The notes under the pieces are model-generated. The model saw only the letters and a list, made by a program, of their open reading frames with translations. It was not told where the DNA came from and did no database searches. Position numbers and translations under genes: made by a program. A DNA stretch of 41,886 nucleotides from Phycisphaerales bacterium UBA6054 (GTDB lineage Bacteria; Planctomycetota; Phycisphaerae; Phycisphaerales; UBA1924): contig DIYM01000143.1 of NCBI GenBank assembly GCA_002429045.1, forward strand, positions 1 to 41,886, given 5' to 3'. Positions 7,806 to 14,596 of the stretch are shown here, piece by piece; position 1 is the stretch's first letter, and the number at the start of each line of letters is the position of its first letter.

Positions 7806-7974
7806 GCCTGTCGTGGTCAGAGGGGCCCGATTCCTCGAAACCTGAACAACTTGGGGATAGCCCAACCCTTCCAAAGACCGATCTTGGACACGCAAGGCGC
7901 ACGAATCGCGCCATGCCGGCAGCCACGCCGGCCCAGTTGGACCGTCGGCGGAGCGATTGGGTAATCTGGGAGGC

Positions 7975-8577
7975 ATGCCAGACGCACGACGCCAGGCCGG
8001 TCTGCCACGCGGACTCACCGCGTTCGTGCTCGTCTATCTGGTCGGGTGCTCGGCCCTGGCGTTCCGCCAGGGCAACACCGAGTTCGTGATCTACTCGGGC
8101 GCGATGGTGGTGTTCATCGCGTGCGTGCTGCTGCTGCACACGCACGCGCGGTTCACGCCGACGGCGTTGTGGCTGCTCGCGCTGTGGGGGCTGGCCCACA
8201 TGCTGGGAGGCACGGTGCCGATCGACGGGCGTTGGGCGGACACGGATTCGGAACACCCCGTGCTGTACGCGTTCCGGGCTCGCGACTGGTTGCCGCGGTA
8301 CGACCAACTCGTCCACGCGTTCGGGTTCTTCGCGGCGACGACCGCGTCCTGGGAGTCGTGCCGGGCGCTGCTGCGGGCGGCCCCGGGGCTGGCCCTCAGC
8401 ACGGTCGCGGCATTGATGGGCATGGGCTTGGGCGCACTCAACGAGGTGATCGAGTTCGGGATCACGCGGGTGATGACCGAGCACGGCGTGGGCGGGTATG
8501 TCAACACCGGATGGGACCTGGTCTCGAATCTCGTCGGAGCCATCGCCGCGGGTGTGTGGTGCCTGTTCCGACGGTGA
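7975..8577 (+). CDS. DUF2238/YjdF-like integral membrane protein (200 aa)
   Basis: About five to six hydrophobic helices (FVLVYLVGCSALAF, FVIYSGAMVVFIACVLLL, ALWLLALWGLAHMLGG and so on). The polar motifs of the DUF2238/YjdF family sit inside them: YDQLVHAFGFF, GALNEVIEFGI and NTGWDLVSNLVGA. These conserved His, Glu, Asn and Asp residues within helices suggest an enzyme or carrier in the membrane, but no function is established. ATG 7975 is used. GGGAGG is only 1 base before it, so a TTG at 7957 in the same frame cannot be excluded. It is divergent from mraZ and shares the 377-bp control region, so it could also be under MraZ control. Confidence 0.8.
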   Translation: MPDARRQAGLPRGLTAFVLVYLVGCSALAFRQGNTEFVIYSGAMVVFIACVLLLHTHARFTPTALWLLALWGLAHMLGGTVPIDGRWADTDSEHPVLYAFRARDWLPRYDQLVHAFGFFAATTASWESCRALLRAAPGLALSTVAALMGMGLGALNEVIEFGITRVMTEHGVGGYVNTGWDLVSNLVGAIAAGVWCLFRR

Positions 8578-8610
8578 TGCGGGGACGACGCGCCGCGCTC
8601 CCAGCCCCGT

Positions 8611-9294
8611 TCATTCGCAGATGAACTGGAATGAGTCGAGCAACTCGCTGATGTCGAAGAAGTCGATGGTCCCATTGCCGGTGAGGTCGGCCTCGGGGTC
8701 GCCCGCCTGGAACAGCGCCAGATAGGTCGTGATATCGAAGAAGTTGAGCAGACGGTCCCCGTTGATATCGGCGACACACGTGCCGATCAGCATCAGCGCG
8801 TCGGCGTGGACGCCGAACGCCCCGGGCGTATCGGTCTCCAGCACCAACTCCCACGTGCGTGATCCGGGGGGGATGGCGTAGGTCAGGCTGAAGCCGTCCC
8901 AGCGTTCGGTCCCGACGACGACCGACCGCTCGACCGTGAGATCTCCGGCGATGTCGAAAGCCCGCAGGATGACGGCGCCCGAGGCGCCGCCCGGGGCCCG
9001 GACGTGACCGCTGAGGAACAGACGCTCGCTCCCGAACGGGAACCCCCCCGCCTGCATGATGGCGGAAGCACCCCCGGGGCCAACGACGATGAAGCCCATG
9101 CCCTGGCTCGGAGCCAGCGCCCCGCCGTTCTCGTCGCGAATCAGCCCGGTCGTCCTGGCGTTGCCCCGCAGAACGGTCCACGTGTCCCTGATCGGGCGTT
9201 CGCCGCCCCCGTTGCCGAGCAACTCGGGCGCAGCCGCCACGGGCGTGCTCGCGCACAGGCACAACGCCAGGGCATCGCGGACGCGGGGCTCCAT
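8611..9294 (-). CDS. Secreted protein with C-terminal dockerin-like EF-hand pair (227 aa)
   Basis: A signal peptide of about 21 residues (RVRDALALCLCASTPVAAA) precedes a beta-rich domain of ~145 residues with no recognised family. Two dockerin-type calcium loops end the protein: DINGDRLLNFFDITTYLALF and DLTGNGTIDFFDISELLDSF, separated by GDPEA and preceded by a Cys. This 'CxADINGDxxLxFFDI' tail is widespread on exported Phycisphaerae proteins, which have no cellulosome, so it probably serves in folding, export or surface attachment rather than scaffoldin binding. ATG 9294 is chosen over ATG 9300 because GGAGG abuts the latter and is 6 bases from the former. Convergent with the DUF2238 gene. 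Confidence 0.85.
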   Translation of the reverse strand: MEPRVRDALALCLCASTPVAAAPELLGNGGGERPIRDTWTVLRGNARTTGLIRDENGGALAPSQGMGFIVVGPGGASAIMQAGGFPFGSERLFLSGHVRAPGGASGAVILRAFDIAGDLTVERSVVVGTERWDGFSLTYAIPPGSRTWELVLETDTPGAFGVHADALMLIGTCVADINGDRLLNFFDITTYLALFQAGDPEADLTGNGTIDFFDISELLDSFQFICE

Positions 9295-9537
9295 ATCCAT
9301 CCTCCGGGGGCACCCTATCAGCCCAACGGCGGCCGGATCAACGGAAACCCCCCCGATTCCGGGCGACCATCGTCCCAGACTGGCGGAACGCCCCCGAAAG
9401 GCACCATGAGCCCCGTGAAGAATGCGATACTCGGGACGAGCATGACCGCGGGGCCGCTTCTGGGGTACCGCCGCACAAGTCGGTATGGGCGATCCGCTAG
9501 GTGATCTGCGGCGTGTGATCCGGGGGCGATCGCCGCC

Positions 9538-9798
9538 TCACGATTGGCGCCTGCCCTCGCGGGGCGGGTGGCTCAATCGCCGCTGGTGGACGCGGGCATC
9601 GATGGACCGCTCGACCCGCCTGGCGACACGCAGGTTCACCAGGAACAGCAGCCCCAGACCCAGCACGAACGCGATGATCAGCAGGTCGCGCGGATCGGTG
9701 TCGAAGGCACGCTGCATCCCGCTGACGAGTTCGGCCCACCCGTCCGGGACGGCTCGACCCGCGTTGGATCCCAAGACGATCGGCATGCGTGGAATCAT
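9538..9798 (-). CDS. Small single-span membrane protein (86 aa)
   Basis: An uncharacterised short ORF. It contains one clear membrane helix, LLIIAFVLGLGLLFLVNL, after an acidic/amphipathic segment (WAELVSGMQRAFDTDPRD). A very basic tail with many Arg and His follows (RVARRVERSIDARVHQRRL). The charge pattern puts the tail in the cytoplasm. No homologue is recognised. The start is uncertain: ATG 9798, 9786 and an internal ATG are all possible, and none has a good ribosome binding site. The open frame extends further upstream to 9948 but with unconvincing residues. It lies 243 bp upstream of the dockerin-like gene on the same strand; the gap between them has no other ORF of note. Confidence 0.45.
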   Translation of the reverse strand: MIPRMPIVLGSNAGRAVPDGWAELVSGMQRAFDTDPRDLLIIAFVLGLGLLFLVNLRVARRVERSIDARVHQRRLSHPPREGRRQS

Positions 9799-10164
9799 CG
9801 GCCCAACCCGGCGGCGGCATGCGTCGGTCTGGCGGACCCGCGCGAGACCCGATCGGTCTGGCCGGATCACCCCGCACGAGCGAGGGGCCGGGTTCCCCGG
9901 GATCGGTGCATCGGCGTACGGCTTGCGCGTTTCAGCGCTCGCAGACAATGACTTATCGGACTTTTCCTGCGTGAACCCCGGTCCGGCCTCACCAAGCCAT
10001 CGAGACTAACAGTTACAAATCGTATACCCAATCAGGTTTTTTGGTGAATTTGGCGGGTTTTTATCGATCGGCCAAAATGAAACAGTTACTCTTGTGCGTG
10101 TCGTGGGGGGGTTCCCCACGCGTACCGCATGCCCGCACGGGCAGAAAGAAAGAGGGAGAACACG
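9799..10164. other. Non-coding stretch with AT-rich control region
   Basis: No credible gene. The right part (about 9995-10095) is clearly richer in A/T than its surroundings and precedes the PEP-CTERM-like gene. TTGGCG (about 10050) and CAAAAT (about 10073) are 17 bp apart and could be its promoter. The nonamer AACAGTTAC occurs twice, at 10008-10016 and 10081-10089. The first copy is the centre of the palindrome TAAC-A-GTTA, which suggests a regulator site on each side of the putative promoter. Confidence 0.4.
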
Positions 10165-10818
10165 ATGAAACTTATCAGTGCATTCGCGATCGCCGCCATC
10201 TCGGGTTCCGCGTTCGCGGGCGTCGGTATCCAGACCAACGGCGGGTTCGAGCTCGGCTCGGGCGCGGACTCGGACGGCTGGGAAGAGGTTGCCGGCGGCC
10301 CCGCGGGCACCGTGTCGGAGCGGTTCTTCGGCATGGCCGCTTCGGGGGACTACTCGCACCGCATCTCGGCGGTCGGTGACGACACCGCCGGTGCGTCGGC
10401 CGTGCTGATCCAGAACACCCAGTTCAACGGGCTGGACTCGCTGGCGCCCGGCTCGAGCGTGTCGCTCTCGTTCGACGCGGCGACGAACTTCGGGCCCGGG
10501 GGCGTGGGCTTCTATGTCCTCCGTGTGCTCGATGCCAGCGGCGCGATCGTCGCGGACACCGGGCTGCAGAACCTGGCCGCCACCGGCGGGTACCAGTCCT
10601 ACTCCACCGCCGCCCTGACCGTGCCCGCGTTCGGCGCGGCGCCCAGCGACTACTACGCCGCGTTCGTTGAGATCTCGGTCGCCGCCGGCGCCTTCGACGG
10701 CTCCAGCGCCGAGGCCTTCATCGACAACGTCGTCATCTCGGGCACCGTGGTGCCCGCCCCGGGCGCGCTGGGCATGCTCGCCCTCGGCGGCCTGGTGGCA
10801 GGGCGTCGGCGCCGCTGA
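10165..10818 (+). CDS. Secreted PEP-CTERM-like anchored protein (217 aa)
   Basis: The signal peptide MKLISAFAIAAISGSAFA is followed by a beta-sandwich-like domain (NGGFELGSG...DGWEEVAGG, a carbohydrate-binding-module-like start). The C-terminus has the tripartite sorting signal of PEP-CTERM proteins in its Phycisphaerae form: VPAPGALGMLALGGLVAGRRRR, that is a P-A-P motif, a short hydrophobic helix and an Arg cluster. Such proteins are cut and attached by an exosortase and usually accompany exopolysaccharide. No exosortase gene is in the window. ATG 10165 is used because GGGAGAA lies at good spacing; the frame opens earlier at 10129 but that would bury the signal peptide. Followed by its own terminator. 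Confidence 0.85.
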   Translation: MKLISAFAIAAISGSAFAGVGIQTNGGFELGSGADSDGWEEVAGGPAGTVSERFFGMAASGDYSHRISAVGDDTAGASAVLIQNTQFNGLDSLAPGSSVSLSFDAATNFGPGGVGFYVLRVLDASGAIVADTGLQNLAATGGYQSYSTAALTVPAFGAAPSDYYAAFVEISVAAGAFDGSSAEAFIDNVVISGTVVPAPGALGMLALGGLVAGRRRR

Positions 10819-10845
10819 GGCGACCGACTGACGCGATCCCTCGTG

Positions 10846-10888
10846 GCGCCCGCGGCTCTGTTCAAGGCCGCGGGCGCTGCTCGTTTTT
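10846..10888 (+). terminator. Intrinsic terminator after PEP-CTERM-like gene
   Basis: Perfect 11-bp stem GCGCCCGCGGC/GCCGCGGGCGC (10846-10856 and 10867-10877) with a 10-nt loop. TTTTT follows at 10884-10888. It separates this gene from the convergent aldo/keto reductase. Confidence 0.8.
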
Positions 10889-10909
10889 GACGCGATGAGA
10901 CAGACGCAA

Positions 10910-11917
10910 TCAAGCGATGGATGCGAGCGCCGAGTCGACCGCCCTGTCCATCGCCTGGACCTCCGAGCCGGTCAACGCGACCCGGCCCGCGGCCGCGTTC
11001 TCCACGGCCTGAGCACGCGTCCGGGCCCCCACCAACGCGTGGGTCACCCCGCGCTGACGCACGGTCCACGCGATGACAAGCTGGGCCGTCGTGCAGCCGT
11101 GCGCCCCGGCGATGTCGGCAAAGGAATCGAGCAACGCCTTGACGCGCCCCCGGTTCTCGACCGAGAAGCGATCACGCCCGCGCCGGAGATCACCCTCCGG
11201 GAACTCGCGCTCAGGCCCGACCCTGCCTGTCAGCAGACCCAGCGCCAGCGGGGAGTAGGCGAGCACCGCGATGCCATGCCTCTCGCAATACGCGTTCTGC
11301 CCCGACTCGGACTTGGCGGGATCGATCATGGAGAACTGCTCTTGATCGGTGTCGAGCGGCGCGACCGAGCGGTACCGCTCCATCTGCTCGGCCGTCGCGT
11401 TGCAGACACCGATCGCCCGGACCTTGCCCTCTTCCTTGAGCCGCACGAGCGCGCCCATGGTGTCCTCGAGCGGAGTGTCCTCTTCCTGCCAGTGGGTCTG
11501 GATAAGGTCGATCCGATCGGTGCCCATGCGTCGCAGGCTGAGTTCGACTTCCTGGCGAACCGAGTCGGGATGGTTGTAGATGGAGACCGGGATGTGCCCG
11601 TTGTCGTCCGGACCGGCAGCCGTCGAACGGAACATGTGACGCCCGCCCGGCGCGTTGGCGACCATGCCGACTTTGGTCGCCAGGACGACTCGATCCCGAC
11701 GGTCAGCGATCGCCCGCCCGACCACGATCTCGGAGTGCCCGAACCCGTAGATCGGGGCCGTGTCGATCAGGCTGACGCCCTCGTCGATGGCGGCGTGCAC
11801 GGCGTCGATCGAGTCGGACTCGTCCGCACCGCCCCACATCCAGCCCCCCATCACCCAGGTGCCCAGGGCGACCGCGGAGGCTTCGATTCCGGACTGACCG
11901 AGGGGGCGTGTGAGCAT
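10910..11917 (-). CDS. Aldo/keto reductase (335 aa)
   Basis: NAD(P)H-dependent (beta/alpha)8 oxidoreductase reducing aldehydes or ketones. The catalytic tetrad is complete: Asp52 and Tyr57 in IDTAPIYGFGHSE, Lys82 in ATKVG, His142 in LIQTHWQ. The cofactor-binding C-terminal loops (VGARTRAQAVENAAA) are also present. It resembles the YajO/Tas-like group that begins 'RPLGQSGIEASAVALGTW'. ATG 11917 is chosen because AAAGG precedes it and homology starts at once; the frame is open further to 12040 with unrelated Arg/Ser-rich sequence. It is divergent from mntR across a 383-bp control region. The substrate is unknown. Confidence 0.92.
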   Translation of the reverse strand: MLTRPLGQSGIEASAVALGTWVMGGWMWGGADESDSIDAVHAAIDEGVSLIDTAPIYGFGHSEIVVGRAIADRRDRVVLATKVGMVANAPGGRHMFRSTAAGPDDNGHIPVSIYNHPDSVRQEVELSLRRMGTDRIDLIQTHWQEEDTPLEDTMGALVRLKEEGKVRAIGVCNATAEQMERYRSVAPLDTDQEQFSMIDPAKSESGQNAYCERHGIAVLAYSPLALGLLTGRVGPEREFPEGDLRRGRDRFSVENRGRVKALLDSFADIAGAHGCTTAQLVIAWTVRQRGVTHALVGARTRAQAVENAAAGRVALTGSEVQAMDRAVDSALASIA

Positions 11918-12052
11918 GGACAACCTTTCGGAAGACGGGCGGGGCCCGGAAACGGAGGGTATGGAGCGCGAGCGGATGAAGGACCCGGCTCGCGGAGGAA
12001 GCCGCCTGCGGCGTGATGAAGGATCGATGAAACCGACCAAATCCGATGAAAT

Positions 12053-12064
12053 GAAAGTACTTTC
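12053..12064. repeat. Palindrome GAAAGTACTTTC, copy 1
   Basis: Perfect 12-bp palindrome just upstream of a -35 element. It is followed by TCTTGA, as copy 2 (12130-12141) is followed by TTGA. A likely repressor or activator site in the divergent space between the aldo/keto reductase and mntR. Confidence 0.5.
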
Positions 12065-12066
12065 TC

Positions 12067-12095
12067 TTGATTCTACACGGCTCCCGTGCTAGTCT
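12067..12095 (+). promoter_or_regulatory. Promoter TTGATT-N17-TAGTCT
   Basis: TTGATT (12067-12072) and TAGTCT (12090-12095) with a 17-bp spacer. The spacer contains the palindrome CACGG-CTC-CCGTG (12076-12088), which could be an operator. Transcripts from here would meet the terminator at 12165-12204 after about 100 nt. Confidence 0.45.
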
Positions 12096-12129
12096 TGATC
12101 ATACCACTGGACGAAATCTGTGAGTTAAG

Positions 12130-12141
12130 GAAAATACTTTC
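12130..12141. repeat. Palindrome GAAAATACTTTC, copy 2
   Basis: Differs from copy 1 at one base and lies 77 bp from it, downstream of the putative start point. The two copies bracket the promoter, a pattern expected for looping or dual-site repression. Confidence 0.45.
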
Positions 12142-12164
12142 TTGACTCGCCAACCGATCCCTCG

Positions 12165-12204
12165 GGGCGGTCCGGGCGGCTTCGGCCCCCGGACCGCCCT
12201 TTTT
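12165..12204 (+). terminator. Very stable terminator/attenuator upstream of mntR
   Basis: The 12-bp perfect stem GGGCGGTCCGGG/CCCGGACCGCCC (12165-12176, 12188-12199) is capped by GGC-TTCG-GCC, a UUCG tetraloop. TTTTT follows at 12200-12204. It lies 97 bp before the mntR start. It either ends a short RNA or attenuates a leader. Confidence 0.85.
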
Positions 12205-12249
12205 GCTCTGCCGCGACGATCACCCCGCGGGGAACGGGTCTCTTTCGCG

Positions 12250-12263
12250 GTAGGCTTGGCTAC
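12250..12263. promoter_or_regulatory. MntR-box-like palindrome before mntR
   Basis: GTAGG-CTTG-GCTAC, an inverted repeat with 4-bp centre, lies 37 bp before the mntR start. It matches the two boxes before the porin (12759-12772 and 12779-12792) with one or two changes. The TAGC-N4-GCTA core has the same architecture as the E. coli MntR box, so mntR probably regulates itself. Confidence 0.5.
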
Positions 12264-12300
12264 CGAGCGGCTGCGATCGCCGTTCAACGGAGGGAGAGCC

Positions 12301-12717
12301 TTGGGCCAGCGATCCACCACAGCGGGGCACCAGCGGACACGGCGCGACCACGCGAGCGAGACGGCGGAGGATTATGTCGAGGCGATCGCGGATATCGCCG
12401 ACCGACATGGGCACTGCCGGGTGAGAGACCTGGCCGAGCGTTTCGGGGTCAGCCATGTCACGGTGGTCCGGGTCGTCCAGCGTCTCGAACGCGACGGTTT
12501 CGTGACCACGGAGCCGTACCAACCCCTGGTGCTGACCGAGCGCGGACGCGTGTTGGCAGAGCGATGCCGGGAACGGCACAACGTGGTGTACCGCTTCCTG
12601 CGGGCCATTGGGGTCAGCGAACGAACCGCGGCGATCGACTCCGAGGGGATCGAGCACCACGTCAGCCCGGAGACGCTGGGTCGGTTCAAAGAGATCATCG
12701 ACCGCGGACGGGCTTGA
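12301..12717 (+). CDS. mntR: Manganese-responsive repressor MntR (138 aa, TTG start)
   Basis: DtxR-family regulator with a winged helix (about residues 34-85, recognition helix VSHVTVVRVVQRLERDGFV) and a dimerisation domain. All six manganese ligands of B. subtilis MntR (Asp8, Glu11, His77, Glu99, Glu102, His103) are present as Asp24, Glu27, His93, Glu115, Glu118 and His119, each shifted by exactly 16. That distinguishes it from iron-specific DtxR/IdeR. It lacks the SH3-like third domain, as MntR does. TTG 12301 is chosen because GGAGGGAG is just upstream and the conserved region starts soon after; earlier in-frame codons run through the terminator hairpin. A palindrome lies before the gene and two more before the porin downstream. 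Confidence 0.92.
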   Translation: MGQRSTTAGHQRTRRDHASETAEDYVEAIADIADRHGHCRVRDLAERFGVSHVTVVRVVQRLERDGFVTTEPYQPLVLTERGRVLAERCRERHNVVYRFLRAIGVSERTAAIDSEGIEHHVSPETLGRFKEIIDRGRA

Positions 12718-12747
12718 ACCCGACCCATCCCTTTCGAGAGAAGACGG

Positions 12748-12793
12748 TTGACCGGGGCGTAGCTTCAGGTACTATGTTGTAGCACAGGCTACA
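12748..12793 (+). promoter_or_regulatory. Porin promoter with two tandem MntR-type boxes
   Basis: TTGACC (12748-12753) and TACTAT (12770-12775) form a promoter with 16-bp spacer. Box 1, GTAGC-TTCA-GGTAC (12759-12772), covers the spacer and -10. Box 2, TGTAGC-ACAG-GCTACA (12778-12793), is a perfect inverted repeat over the expected start point. The boxes are exactly 20 bp apart, so they face the same side of the helix. This is a repression layout, 33 bp before the porin start. Confidence 0.6.
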
Positions 12794-12825
12794 TTTGATG
12801 GGCGGCTTGGTTTGGGGCGACACGT

Positions 12826-14028
12826 ATGGCGTGGCAGTTTCGAGTTGGTTCGGCGGGGGCTTTGCTCGGGGTCGGGGCGGCATTGGGTTCGCCCGACGCG
12901 GAGGCGCGCGACGACGAGTTGTCGGGCTGGGCCGATCGGCTGGACGCGGCGGGGGTCTCGGTCGGCGCGTCCTACACCGCGGAGTACACCGCGGTGGTGT
13001 CGGGGGGTCTGGATCGCGGCGGCTCGTTCCGCAACCAGTTCACGGCGGACGCGGGGTTCGATCTCGGGCGGATGGTCGGCCTTGAGGGCGGGTCGGCGTA
13101 CGTGCAGTTCCTTTCGGTGAATCCCGAGCGGGGGGGGACGCTCGACGCGGGCGACCTCCAGGTGAGCTCGAACATCGAGAGCGATCGGCACCTGGACACG
13201 GTCTTCGAGTTGTGGTACGAGCAGACGTTCTTTGAGGGATCGCTGCGGTTGAAGGCCGGGAAGTTCGACGCGAACAGCGAGTTCGCGTTCGTCGATGTCG
13301 CCGGCGGGTTCGCGAACTCGTCCGCGGGGTTCTCGCCGACGATCTCGGTGTTCCCGTCCTATCCGGATCCGGCGACCGCGGTGATGGTGTCGGTCACGCT
13401 GCCGACGGATTCGGGTGTCGGCGTAGCACTCGCGTACGGGCTGTTCGATGGCGCGCTGGGCGTTGATGGCGTCCGGACCGGATCGCGCGGGCCGAGCTCG
13501 TTCTTCCGCGACGGGCTCTCCGATGACTGGTTCCACATCGCCCAGGGCGGGGTGGCGTGGGACGACGGCAGGCTGAGTTTCGGCGGCTGGTGGCACACCG
13601 GGGTGTTCGATCGTTTCGACGGCGGCACCGAGTCGGGCACGGGCGGTGCGTTCGCGACGTGGGAGCAGACGTTGTGGGACTTCGGCGGCGCGGCGGAGCA
13701 GGGCCGCGGGCTGACCGCGTTCGCCCAGTACGGCTGGGCGGACGGGGCGGTCGGCGAAACCGAGCACCACCTGGGGTGCGGGCTGGTGATCGGGGGTCCG
13801 TTCGTGTCGCGCCCTTCGGATTCGGCGGGTGTGTATGCCACGCTGGCCGCGCTGGCCGACGGCGCGGGGTTCCAGCGGGACGAACTCGCGGTGGACATCT
13901 ATTACCGCGCCCAGGTCCGTGATTGGGTCTTCGTCCAGCCCGAGTTGCAGGTGGTGTTCAACCCGGGGGGGAGCGCCTCGGTTGGGGACGCTTGGATCCT
14001 GGGAATCCGGACCGGATTCGAGTTTTAG
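12826..14028 (+). CDS. OprB-type outer-membrane porin, predicted MntR target (400 aa)
   Basis: Signal peptide (about residues 1-27) followed by alternating beta strands ending in IRTGFEF with a C-terminal Phe, the mark of an outer-membrane beta barrel. Segments such as SYTAEYTAVVSGG, ELWYEQTFFEGSLRLKAGKFDANSEFAF and a terminal VQPELQVVFNPGG fit the OprB carbohydrate-selective porin family (PF04966). The neighbouring mntR and the two MntR-type operators in its promoter suggest it admits manganese rather than sugars. In Bradyrhizobium an unrelated-looking porin, MnoP, does this under Mn control. The pore family is firm; the manganese role is inference. No inner-membrane Mn transporter lies in the window. 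Confidence 0.85.
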   Translation: MAWQFRVGSAGALLGVGAALGSPDAEARDDELSGWADRLDAAGVSVGASYTAEYTAVVSGGLDRGGSFRNQFTADAGFDLGRMVGLEGGSAYVQFLSVNPERGGTLDAGDLQVSSNIESDRHLDTVFELWYEQTFFEGSLRLKAGKFDANSEFAFVDVAGGFANSSAGFSPTISVFPSYPDPATAVMVSVTLPTDSGVGVALAYGLFDGALGVDGVRTGSRGPSSFFRDGLSDDWFHIAQGGVAWDDGRLSFGGWWHTGVFDRFDGGTESGTGGAFATWEQTLWDFGGAAEQGRGLTAFAQYGWADGAVGETEHHLGCGLVIGGPFVSRPSDSAGVYATLAALADGAGFQRDELAVDIYYRAQVRDWVFVQPELQVVFNPGGSASVGDAWILGIRTGFEF

Positions 14029-14114
14029 TGTTCGCCGAGTCGCGTGTCGGCGGCGTGCGATGCCCGGTTGTGTGCGGGATTCCGGTTCTCTGCAACTGGG
14101 GCGTGGAGTCGGAG

Positions 14115-14165
14115 CCGCACACGATCGTGGCGACACCGGGGGGTGACACCCGATCGTGTCAGCGG
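14115..14165. repeat. Long inverted repeat downstream of the porin
   Basis: CCGC-ACACGATCG (14115-14127) pairs with CGATCGTGT-CA-GCGG (14151-14165). An inner CACC/GGTG stem (14134-14137 with 14142-14145) is also possible. No T tract follows, so it is not a standard terminator. It overlaps a GTG at 14156 that would otherwise be a possible start for the next gene. Confidence 0.5.
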
Positions 14166-14206
14166 CGCCGGGCATCGGCCCGGGGCTTTGGCTCGAATCC
14201 CTCTCC

Positions 14207-14593
14207 ATGCCAGGGCGGACTCCACGCATCGACCGTTGCCCCAAGGCCTGCGCCGCGTGCGGGCGAGAGATCGAATGGCGCAAGAAGTGGGAACGCGACT
14301 GGGCGAACATCCGGTACTGCTCGAAGTCGTGCCGATCGCGGGGGGTGACCGAGATCGACACGGCGCTCGAATCGGCGATCCTGACCCTGCTCGGGTCGCG
14401 TGCGCGTGGCGCGACGATCTGCCCGAGCGAGGCCGCCAGGTTGGTGGACGCGGATGGCTGGCGCGGTCTGATGGAGCCGTCCCGCAGGGCGGCTCGGCGT
14501 CTGGTTGGGCGGGGGCGGGTGGTCATCACCCGGCAGGGGCGGGTTGTGGACCCATCGTCGGCTCGGGGGGCCGTCCGCGTGCGGCTGGCGTGA
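14207..14593 (+). CDS. DUF2256-DUF3253 fusion protein (128 aa)
   Basis: The N-terminal part is a DUF2256 zinc-finger-like unit: CAACGREIEWRKKWERDW...YCSKSCR, four Cys as CxxC...CxxxC plus the WRKKW signature. The C-terminal ~75 residues match DUF3253: TEIDTALESAILTLLGSRARG, TICPSEAARLV, LMEPSRRAARRLVGRGRVVITRQGRVVDP. Both are unstudied. DUF2256 is often encoded beside cryptochrome/photolyase genes, and here it faces an FeS photolyase 3 bp away. A DNA- or cofactor-related helper role is therefore plausible. ATG 14207 is preferred because the alternative GTG 14156 lies in the arm of an inverted repeat. Neither has a good ribosome binding site. Confidence 0.8.
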   Translation: MPGRTPRIDRCPKACAACGREIEWRKKWERDWANIRYCSKSCRSRGVTEIDTALESAILTLLGSRARGATICPSEAARLVDADGWRGLMEPSRRAARRLVGRGRVVITRQGRVVDPSSARGAVRVRLA

Positions 14594-14596
14594 TGC

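Noticed and set aside
12096..12204. yybP-ykoY manganese riboswitch in the mntR leader
   Set aside because: Attractive from context, but the conserved riboswitch loop sequences are absent; only a simple hairpin terminator is seen.
14180..14215. tRNA T-arm-like string GGCTCGAATCCC
   Set aside because: The flanking bases do not pair as a 5-bp T stem and no acceptor or anticodon arm can be drawn; it lies at the start of the DUF2256 gene.
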